Position numbers and translations under genes: made by a program
Assembly: GCA_030603035.1 (NCBI GenBank)
Contig: JAUVYQ010000086.1
Span: forward strand, 1 to 11,439
Length of the DNA stretch: 11,439 bases
Direction of reading: 5' to 3'
Origin: Phycisphaerae bacterium
GTDB lineage: Bacteria; Planctomycetota; Phycisphaerae; Sedimentisphaerales; SG8-4
The notes under the pieces: generated by a model
What the model saw: the letters and a program-made list of their open reading frames with translations, nothing else
The model's database searches: none
What the model was told of the DNA's origin: nothing
In this document: one piece after another, positions 6,338-11,439 of the stretch
Layout: every line of letters starts with the position of its first letter
Numbering within the stretch: position 1 is the stretch's first letter

Positions 6338-6407
6338 AAAGTGCCTAAAGTTTGGAGTGCCTAAAGTTGCGGATTATTTTTCTACTTTAGCTCACTTTAG
6401 GCACTTT
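6338..6407. repeat. 14-base inverted repeat with nested direct repeats
   Basis: AAAGTGCCTAAAGT (6338-6351) is perfectly complementary to ACTTTAGGCACTTT (6394-6407) across a 42-base loop. Further copies of the same phrase lie inside (6355-6367) and next to it (ACTTTAGCTCACTTT). It sits between two minus-strand genes and could form a strong hairpin after the small unknown gene. The flank at 6421-6446 carries a phrase ending GTGGCTAAA, like those in the left spacer. Confidence 0.75.
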
Positions 6408-6446
6408 AGCTCACTTTTATTTTCCTTGTGTCTTCGTGGCTAAAAT

Positions 6447-6770
6447 TCATTCTTTCATTTTAGTTGCGGGCCTTGCACGGGCAGTTCGTTTCCTCCGTGA
6501 CGAAGCTCTGGCTTTTTTCAATCGAGATACGATTTCTGCATCGACACGGGATATGAACAGGCTCACCTTTGGGAACAATACTTTGTCTGCGAACCCAACA
6601 CCATTAAGAATTCGCACGGCTTCTGTGGCATCCCAAAATCCCCGAGAAGAAGCTATTCTCCGCCCTTCCTGGCGTGTGAGTGATTTCAGAAAAGCCGGTA
6701 TACAACCATCACACAAGGCGTCAGCGTAGTCAACCAGCAATTCTTCAATTGTTCGGTTTATATCAGACAT
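6447..6770 (-). CDS. Unknown small protein, second gene of a sigma-factor operon
   Basis: I do not recognise a family. The 107 residues start with an acidic helical segment (IEELLVDYADALCDGCIPAFLKSL) that contains a CxxC pair. A mixed middle (FWDATEAVRILNGVGFADKVLFPKVSLFIS) follows, and the tail is strongly basic (KKARASSRRKRTARARP) and could bind nucleic acid or acidic surfaces. No signal or membrane segment is seen. It begins 31 bases after the sigma-factor stop on the same strand and has AGGAG nine bases before the ATG, so co-transcription is likely. A regulator or partner of the sigma factor is one possibility suggested only by position. It lacks the membrane helix and zinc motif of classical anti-sigma factors. 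Confidence 0.7.
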   Translation of the reverse strand: MSDINRTIEELLVDYADALCDGCIPAFLKSLTRQEGRRIASSRGFWDATEAVRILNGVGFADKVLFPKVSLFISRVDAEIVSRLKKARASSRRKRTARARPATKMKE

Positions 6771-6801
6771 TGTCTCTCGCTCCTGAAGAATAATAAATAA
6801 T

Positions 6802-7461
6802 TCAGTCTTCGTGACAGTAGTCGCACAGCATTTTCTTAAGCTTTAACATGGTTCGAAATTTAAGCATTTTTACCGCTCCAACGGTAGTTTTTAGCTCATT
6901 GGCGATTGCCCTGTTGGACATACCTTGCATCCAAAGCTCTATGGCTCTTCGCTCCCGTGCCTTGAGTCTGCCCATCATCCGCCGAAGGGCCTGCCGAAGC
7001 TCTTTTTCAGACATCAACTCAAGGATACCTATCTCGGGAGCAACAAGCCTCTTTAGTCCTTCTTGCGATAAATGCAGATTACGGTTTATTCTTCTGTATA
7101 CTTCCCTGAGGCGCTTACGCATATAATAGAGGTATACGGTCCTTAACAGCTCCCTGTCGCTGGTAACGTTACGCAAACGCTCCGGCTTTTCCCAAATATC
7201 GGCATAGACATCTTCGAGTACGTCCTCACATTCGACCTCATTGCCCAGGTAGCGGTACAAGTACCTGATGAAGCTCTCAAAGGTGGCCCGCACGAAAGAA
7301 TCCATTATGCGGCGACGGCGTTCGATGTCCGGGTCCGTAAGTCCTTTCAAAGCATTTCGCAGCCGTCTGTTCACAGCGAGCCTTTTATTCTTGCGTGTAT
7401 TCAGTATCCCGACCCGCTTATACTGAAACAGCTGTATCCGAAATCCGTCGATATCCGGCAC
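6802..7461 (-). CDS. Sigma-70 family (ECF-like) RNA polymerase sigma factor
   Basis: The 219-residue protein has a region 2-like segment (about 55-97: SFVRATFESFIRYLYRYLG, then CEDVLEDVYADIWEKPERLR), the core-binding and -10 recognition part. It also has a region 4 helix-turn-helix (155-211: RLKARERRAIELWMQGMSNRA, then ANELKTTVGAVKMLK). That two-domain layout without regions 1 and 3 is the ECF pattern. The first 45 residues are basic and not part of the conserved fold. The start chosen is a GTG at 7461, the only usable initiator after in-frame stops upstream. It has no convincing ribosome binding site, so a start nearer the M53 region (7305) cannot be excluded. A sigma-70-type promoter candidate lies at 7537-7565. 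The C-terminus ends CDYCHED, a CxxC pair of unknown meaning. A small unknown gene follows. Confidence 0.85.
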   Translation of the reverse strand: MPDIDGFRIQLFQYKRVGILNTRKNKRLAVNRRLRNALKGLTDPDIERRRRIMDSFVRATFESFIRYLYRYLGNEVECEDVLEDVYADIWEKPERLRNVTSDRELLRTVYLYYMRKRLREVYRRINRNLHLSQEGLKRLVAPEIGILELMSEKELRQALRRMMGRLKARERRAIELWMQGMSNRAIANELKTTVGAVKMLKFRTMLKLKKMLCDYCHED

Positions 7462-7536
7462 GACGGATTTGCCGGACCGGATGACACACTTCCGCCCTAT
7501 CTATTAAAGGCACCACCTTGCGGGTTGGTAACAACA

Positions 7537-7565
7537 ATTGTACCTCAAAATCAGTGTTCCTTCAA
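7537..7565 (-). promoter_or_regulatory. Candidate sigma-70 promoter of the sigma-factor operon
   Basis: On the minus strand TTGAAG (7560-7565) and TACAAT (7537-7542) are exactly 17 bases apart. The predicted start near 7530 gives a leader of about 70 bases to the GTG. An interrupted palindrome GGTA...TACC (7527-7544) overlaps the -10 box and is a possible operator. Confidence 0.45.
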
Positions 7566-7676
7566 TAGCGAAGTTTTGAAAAGCGGCATAGGGAATAAAA
7601 CGCTCAAATCCTTTATAATCCGCACAAACAGACGGTCCGTTCTCCGTAGGACTCCGAAAGATGAATCGCCCGGCTG

Positions 7677-8087
7677 CTAAAACCCGTATACCGGCCGTAA
7701 CTGGTCTTCAGTCGGCAGAGCGCTGTAATATTCGCCTGCTGTGCCCACATAACCAACGCCTTGCCTTCTAAGCGGCACCTGTATAATAGAGCCGTTGCTG
7801 TTGGTAACTTTCACCAGAACAGTGTTCATTTCCTGATGCAGGCAATCCCTATCGACCTGTGCATTTTTCTTGTCAGCTTCATTGCCCAGCATATAGCCGA
7901 TGCCGCCGCCTATTGCAGTTCCAATTAAGGTTGATTCCGTATCGCCGCCTGCCAGCTGACCGATGCCGGCACCGGCCAGCGCACCAATAACAGAACCGGT
8001 TTGCGCACCGCTCTCACAGCTGGCAACGAATGCCGAACCGAAGCTCACGGCAACTATCATCAGAATTGTTACTAATTTTTTAGCCAT
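7677..8087 (-). CDS. Glycine-zipper lipoprotein
   Basis: This 136-residue protein has a lipoprotein signal: KK near the start, a hydrophobic core (LVTILMIVAVSFGSAF) and the lipobox VASC with C24 as the lipidated residue. Residues 31-68 are a glycine zipper (SVIGALAGAGIGQLAGG, then TLIGTAIGGGIGYMLG), the helical-hairpin repeat of the 17 kDa-antigen/YMGG-type outer-membrane proteins, here followed by the typical basic ADKKNAQ. The C-terminal 55 residues (VLVKVTNSNGSIIQVPLRRQG, then GYVGTAGEYYSALPTEDQL) form a small beta-like domain. GGAGGTG lies about five bases before the ATG, a strong ribosome binding site. The likely location is the outer or inner membrane facing the periplasm. The zipper proteins are often envelope-stress related, but no regulator is linked here. 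Confidence 0.88.
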   Translation of the reverse strand: MAKKLVTILMIVAVSFGSAFVASCESGAQTGSVIGALAGAGIGQLAGGDTESTLIGTAIGGGIGYMLGNEADKKNAQVDRDCLHQEMNTVLVKVTNSNGSIIQVPLRRQGVGYVGTAGEYYSALPTEDQLRPVYGF

Positions 8088-8133
8088 TTTACACCTCCGT
8101 CAAACCTAAGAAAATGTGTTTCCCAGTCGTATA

Positions 8134-8284
8134 AATCCGAATATCGAATATCGAAATCCGAAACAAATTCGAAATTCAAATACCAAATGTTCAAAACATT
8201 ATTTCCGCCTCTGGGGGGTTTCGAATTTTGCATTTTGGTCATCTATATTTGTTTTGTATTTCGTGCTTCGCATTTCGTATTTAT
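8134..8284. repeat. Imperfect inverted repeat built of two heptamer arrays
   Basis: The left arm starts with four 7-base units AATCCGA, ATATCGA, ATATCGA, AATCCGA (8134-8161). The right arm ends with TATTTCG, TGCTTCG, CATTTCG, TATTTAT (8257-8284). The arms are roughly complementary (for example CGAAATCCGAAACAAAT against the complement of ATTTGTTTTGTATTTCG) around a centre at 8205-8225. The result is a long imperfect stem. The right arm overlaps the C-terminal coding region of the dockerin-type gene. Confidence 0.75.
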
Positions 8285-9230
8285 TTTTTGTATATCGCAC
8301 CGGGACTTTTGTCCCGCCATATCTTTTTAATGTAGAGGGGGCAGCTGCTCTGCTGCTCTCTGTTCGCAATGCGCCTGCTCCCGGATTGTCTGCGGTGCCT
8401 GCAAGCCAATTTTCGGCGAGTTTGCCGAAATCAGCGAGGTCCACGTCGCCGTCACTATCTAAATCTCCTGCCAATAGGGATTTTACCGTCAAAACAATCC
8501 AGAGGTAGTTTTCTACTACGCCATCTAATGACCCCGAACCGGCAATGTCTGTATAATTTTCGGCAAAAATACCTATAACATCGCCGATTTGCGCGGCAAA
8601 CGTATGTACTCCGCTAAACCAATAGCCGCTCTCATCGGGTTCCAGATTGGGCCAGGTCAATACTTCATAGTCACTATTCGGCTCTGTCAGCACGGGCGGC
8701 AATTGACCGCGTGTGATTGCCATATGGTTCATGTCGCCTATCCCGCCGACGTATGCAAAAGTAGGTCCACTTGATGAAATGCTTATTGTGTCACTATAAT
8801 AAACAATCACATCGTCGCTCAACTCTTCGCTTTCATCCGGCATAATTTGGTAGTATATACCGTAAGTTTGAGGGTCTTCGGTGCGGCCAGAGCCCCAAGC
8901 GGATGTGTAAGCCGAGGCATTATCTGCAATTCCATCAGCGACAGATTTTGTTTGTATGCAAATAGAATCACCTTCAACGTAGCTCCAAATATCATTGTAC
9001 GCATAACCATACGCTTCCGTGACCTCTGCTAATTCCTCAACGCCGGCAAAGGACATGCTGTCGTTGGTATTGCTGTAAGGGCCGTCGGAGGAGGTAGAAT
9101 CTTCTGTCTCTACTTCGCAGAAGGCACGAAATCCACCCGCATAATAACTAAAATAGGCCCCATCAGTCCGGCGTTGTGTCGTCGAACCAACAACACAGAG
9201 CAAAACAATAACAGTTAAGTATCGGTTCAT
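8199..9230 (-). CDS. Secreted protein with single dockerin-like calcium motif; tail encoded by repeat DNA
   Basis: The start at 9230 is preferred over an ATG at 9248 because GGAGGAGAGG lies just before it and the signal peptide begins there. MNRYLTVIVLLCVVGS (1-16) is a plausible signal sequence. Residues 17-250 are an acidic, Tyr/Ser/Gly-rich beta-type region that I cannot assign to a family (few lysines, many D and E). Residues 255-276 (GDLDSDGDVDLADFGKLAENWL) form one EF-hand-like DxDxDGxVDxxDF dockerin repeat, which planctomycetes place at the end of exported proteins. Such proteins usually end soon after this motif. Here 67 more residues follow, and from about residue 303 they are encoded by the repeat block at 8202-8325. 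The true end is therefore probably near 8400, with a read-through extension. An extracellular or cell-surface role is inferred; no enzyme motif is visible. Confidence 0.78.
   Translation of the reverse strand: MNRYLTVIVLLCVVGSTTQRRTDGAYFSYYAGGFRAFCEVETEDSTSSDGPYSNTNDSMSFAGVEELAEVTEAYGYAYNDIWSYVEGDSICIQTKSVADGIADNASAYTSAWGSGRTEDPQTYGIYYQIMPDESEELSDDVIVYYSDTISISSSGPTFAYVGGIGDMNHMAITRGQLPPVLTEPNSDYEVLTWPNLEPDESGYWFSGVHTFAAQIGDVIGIFAENYTDIAGSGSLDGVVENYLWIVLTVKSLLAGDLDSDGDVDLADFGKLAENWLAGTADNPGAGALRTESSRAAAPSTLKRYGGTKVPVRYTKNKYEMRSTKYKTNIDDQNAKFETPQRRK
8301..8316. repeat. Short perfect hairpin CGGGAC-TTTT-GTCCCG
   Basis: A six-pair stem with a four-base loop, immediately beside the inverted heptamer repeat and inside the coding tail of the dockerin-type gene (encoding GTKVPV). 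It is likely part of the same inserted repeat unit. Confidence 0.7.
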
Positions 9231-9240
9231 TTCCTCTCCT

Positions 9241-9291
9241 CCACACATTTACATGTGTGGTATCGTTCTATTGCCCACACGTAAGTGTGGG
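9241..9291 (-). promoter_or_regulatory. Two matching hairpins between TPR and dockerin-type genes
   Basis: CCACACAT-TTAC-ATGTGTGG (9241-9260) has an 8-pair stem, and CCCACAC-GTAA-GTGTGGG (9274-9291) a 7-pair stem. Both have four-base loops and share the CCACAC/GTGTGG core, 13 bases apart. They lie downstream of the TPR gene stop. The first touches the outer edge of the ribosome binding site of the dockerin-type gene. Possible roles are transcript processing, weak termination or translational control. No U-run follows. Confidence 0.6.
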
Positions 9292-9299
9292 GTCTCGCC

Positions 9300-11273
9300 T
9301 TATTGGCTTTTATCTTCAGAGTTTTGCGTTCTGATTTTTTCCAGGAGGTCAAGCAATACTGCCGCAGAGGCGGTATTTTGCAAATCCCGGCCGGCCTGCT
9401 GGAGCGGCTTGACGGCCTCTTCGATTCTGCCGATGCCAAGCAAGTGATAGCCCAGCAGAAGCTGGAGGTCAGCGTCAAAGCTGTAGAGCTTAGCCCTTTC
9501 GGCGAGGCGGTCAATTTGGTCAAGAAGGATGTCGTCATCGGGGTACAGACCGCGAGGATAAAAAACGCCTTCCTTTTCGGGCAAGACCTTCGCCAGAGCT
9601 GCTCGCAGGACCTCTGCTGCTTCCGGATATTTCTCATTGGCGAAAAGGGCCTGGGAGCAGGCAAAAGGAAGCACCATATCATCGGGCGCAATGTCGATTG
9701 CTTTGGCGAACATATCAGCGGCTGAGCCATAATCACCGGCTTCGAAAGCCTTGACAGCACCTTCGAAGTAGCTGTCGGCGAGTGTCTCCGGGTCAGGTAC
9801 TTCGGCGGCCTGCTGCGCAAGCTTTTCGCGAACGTCTGCGAAGGTAGTGTGGTCAACGGGCCTGATACCATCTGCTGCCTGGTAGGACTCTAATGGGGCG
9901 GCACTACCGTCGCCGTAGTAATTGTAGGTGTAGTAGTTGTACGTATCGCCCTGCACTTCACGGGCGAGAGGATAGTAGCCGTACCAATTGTAAGGGTGGC
10001 AGCCATACCAGTAATAGCGGGTGTACCTGTACCCTAACGGCCAGTAGCCGCCCAGACTAACGAAGACGTATTTGCGGTGATAGTAAGGATAAACATACCG
10101 AAACGTGAACCGCGGCCCCCAGCCATAGTGCACAAGAAAACGATACCTGGGCCAGACTATTCTGTGGCGCAGCCGGTCATGGCGGTCAACATATACATGC
10201 TCATTGCGATTAACGTGTCTTACTTCATCGGGACGGTCATGGTATATCGTGGTCGAAGGCCTTCTTCTGCGCCGGTCTCCGAGGCGGTCAACAACTGCGT
10301 ATCTGGGGCGTTCTGCGGTCTCTGTTCTGATGTGCTGGCTCCTTTCGCGTGCTGGCCTGATGTACTGGCTTCTTTCGCGTGCCGGCCTAATGTGCTGGCT
10401 CCTTTCGGTCGCCGGACGCGTGAACAAAGAGGAGCTTCGGGAGCTTATGCTGATTCTCGGCTTACTGACGCGAGTAGCTTTTCGCGTAGTGGTGACAGGC
10501 GACCTTCTATTACTTATCGCGCTGCCGATGCGTGCGGTTTTGCCTGAGCTTATGCTGATTCTCGGCTTACTGCCGATAGTAACTTTTCGCGTAGTGGTAA
10601 CAGGCGACCTTCTATTAGTTATCGAGCTGCCGATGCGTGAGGTTTTGCCTGAGCTTATGCTGATTCTCGGCTTACTTCCGGTAGTAACTCTTCGCGTAGT
10701 GGTAACAGGCGACTTTTTCTCACCGATGGATTTGGCAATACGTACAGTTCTGTTCGAGCTTATGCGATTACTCGAGCTTACGGTCGTCTGTTTCCTGGCA
10801 CTGGAATTTACCCCTGCTGACCTTCTTCCGCTGGAAAGGCTGGTGGAGGGTTTGCGAGCGCTGGAGGTGATTGGCGGTCGCAGGGTAGTAGTACGGCTGG
10901 ATGTTACTCTGCTGGATTTGGTCCGGCTCGACGTACTTGCCGGACTGGGTCTAACGATTGTTCTTGTCCTATGGACTCCTCCCGGAGAGCTGCTGCGGCT
11001 TGGTGACCTTGAGGTGCTTACTGCGGTTCGAGACTTGGTGACTCGCGAGGAGGCAGTAGATTGCGTGCGGGCTTTCCTCGCACTTGAGGACTGCCGGGCT
11101 TTGGGGGCAGCAGAGGTTTTTTTAGCCGGCTGGCTTTTTTGACTACCCCCGCTTGATTTACTGCTTCCTCTTCGGGCCTGCTTTGCTCCGGCAGGTTCAG
11201 CGAGCAGCATTAAGGCCAAAATCAGCGTTACAAAAGCAATTTTAACATTTCCTCGGTATTTTAGCGTCAACAT
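9300..11273 (-). CDS. Exported Ser/Thr/Arg-rich, Tyr-rich protein with C-terminal TPR repeats
   Basis: The start at 11273 is chosen because AAAGGAG precedes it and the signal peptide follows directly (VKIAFVTLILALMLLAEPAGA, cut near residue 30). The 657 residues divide into three parts. Residues 31-340 are low complexity and very basic (S, T, R, K). They include three 35-residue repeats (188-281, SPVTTTRK...GSKPRISISSGKT) and three 10-residue repeats (288-317, RERSQHIRPA type). Residues 370-455 are rich in Tyr, Trp and His (YGWGPRFTFRYVYPYYHRKY, later WYGCHPYNWYGYY). Residues 498-640 hold about three TPR-like motifs (AFEAGDYGSAADMFAKAIDIAP first). TPRs bind proteins, while the basic part could bind cell wall or nucleic acid polymers. 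No enzyme motif is visible. Planctomycetes have similar exported proteins of unknown role. It lies 69 bases upstream of the dockerin-type gene and could share its transcript. Confidence 0.82.
   Translation of the reverse strand: MLTLKYRGNVKIAFVTLILALMLLAEPAGAKQARRGSSKSSGGSQKSQPAKKTSAAPKARQSSSARKARTQSTASSRVTKSRTAVSTSRSPSRSSSPGGVHRTRTIVRPSPASTSSRTKSSRVTSSRTTTLRPPITSSARKPSTSLSSGRRSAGVNSSARKQTTVSSSNRISSNRTVRIAKSIGEKKSPVTTTRRVTTGSKPRISISSGKTSRIGSSITNRRSPVTTTRKVTIGSKPRISISSGKTARIGSAISNRRSPVTTTRKATRVSKPRISISSRSSSLFTRPATERSQHIRPARERSQYIRPARERSQHIRTETAERPRYAVVDRLGDRRRRRPSTTIYHDRPDEVRHVNRNEHVYVDRHDRLRHRIVWPRYRFLVHYGWGPRFTFRYVYPYYHRKYVFVSLGGYWPLGYRYTRYYWYGCHPYNWYGYYPLAREVQGDTYNYYTYNYYGDGSAAPLESYQAADGIRPVDHTTFADVREKLAQQAAEVPDPETLADSYFEGAVKAFEAGDYGSAADMFAKAIDIAPDDMVLPFACSQALFANEKYPEAAEVLRAALAKVLPEKEGVFYPRGLYPDDDILLDQIDRLAERAKLYSFDADLQLLLGYHLLGIGRIEEAVKPLQQAGRDLQNTASAAVLLDLLEKIRTQNSEDKSQ
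10323..10412 (-). repeat. 30-bp coding repeat, three copies
   Basis: Three 10-residue units (ATERSQHIRP, ARERSQYIRP, ARERSQHIRT) lie back to back. The DNA is also very similar from unit to unit, so the expansion looks recent. Confidence 0.85.
10431..10712 (-). repeat. 105-bp coding repeat, nearly three copies
   Basis: The 35-residue units start at residues 188, 223 and 258 of the TPR protein, and the third is cut after about 24 residues. The plus-strand phrase GAGCTTATGCTGATTCTCGG recurs at 10441, 10546 and 10651, exactly 105 bases apart. A more decayed unit may precede the first. Confidence 0.9.
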
Positions 11274-11423
11274 GATATGTCTCCTTTCATACTGAAACAA
11301 TAAGCCTTCTGTAAAATACGTAAATCTATATTAAATAACGATTTATAATCATTATTTTCTTGCAATCTCCTCCATTTTGGTTATTGTGTAAGTACCGTTA
11401 CGGAAAACATTTACAACCAAAAC

Positions 11424-11432
11424 AAAGGAGGT
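11424..11432 (+). promoter_or_regulatory. Ribosome binding site of a gene starting just past the right edge
   Basis: AAAGGAGGT is near-perfect anti-SD complementarity, followed by seven bases to the window end. An initiation codon is expected at position 11440. The gene would run divergently from the TPR gene, so the spacer 11274-11423 should hold promoters for both. I saw no convincing -35/-10 pair there. Confidence 0.75.
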
Positions 11433-11439
11433 TTTATCA

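Noticed and set aside
8116..8508. A 130-codon plus-strand frame at the end of the dockerin-type gene
   Set aside because: It is made of the inverted heptamer repeat and the antisense of the dockerin region, with no initiation signals.
10204..11142. A 312-codon plus-strand frame opposite the TPR gene
   Set aside because: It is the antisense of the repetitive Ser/Arg-rich coding region. The leucine/valine-rich product mirrors that composition, and the opposite strand has the signal peptide and ribosome binding site.

Overview
The window looks like a chromosomal piece of a planctomycete, most likely of the Phycisphaerae/Sedimentisphaerales type. The clues are a secreted protein ending in a single dockerin-like calcium motif, a Ser/Thr/Arg-rich and Tyr/Trp-rich exported TPR protein, a small divergent sigma-70 family factor, long gene-poor gaps filled with degenerate repeats, and moderate GC. 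The lineage is an inference from style; no rRNA or marker gene is present.

Layout from left to right. (1) 1-139: the 5' end of an IS3-family element (start of orfA, minus strand) runs off the left edge and abuts the stop codon of an orphan beta-class DNA methyltransferase (minus). (2) 1151-2492: about 1.3 kb with no convincing gene. It holds four arrays of different 7-nt units, a paired 24-nt direct repeat, a good sigma-70 promoter (plus) followed by a GC-rich foldable segment, and a roughly 100-bp tandem repeat of about four copies. (3) 2493-3362: a PAC2-family protein (plus), overlapping tail-to-tail with a 50-residue single-helix membrane protein (minus) that follows an SSS-type sodium:solute symporter gene by 3 nt. 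(4) 4928-5183: a perfect-period 60-bp duplication that can form a hairpin. (5) 5184-6263: a protein whose N-terminus matches the archaeal threonyl-tRNA synthetase editing domain, joined to a C-terminal region resembling a PLD-like sensor domain. It has no synthetase catalytic part.

(6) 6447-7461: a sigma-70 family factor and a small unknown protein form a likely two-gene minus-strand operon, with a candidate promoter at 7537-7565. (7) 7677-8087: a glycine-zipper lipoprotein. (8) 8134-8330: a repeat block with two more 7-nt arrays in opposite orientation, which has been read into the C-terminus of the dockerin-type protein. (9) 8199-9230 and 9297-11273: the dockerin-type secreted protein and the repeat-rich TPR protein, with two matching hairpins between them. 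(10) The last bases are a strong ribosome binding site for a plus-strand gene starting just past the edge.

There is no single large system here. Several genes (lipoprotein, dockerin-type protein, TPR protein) are envelope or export functions, and the symporter has a probable micro-subunit. The most unusual items are the stand-alone ThrRS-editing-like fusion, the coupled 50-residue membrane protein, and the recurring 7-nt periodicity of unrelated intergenic repeats.
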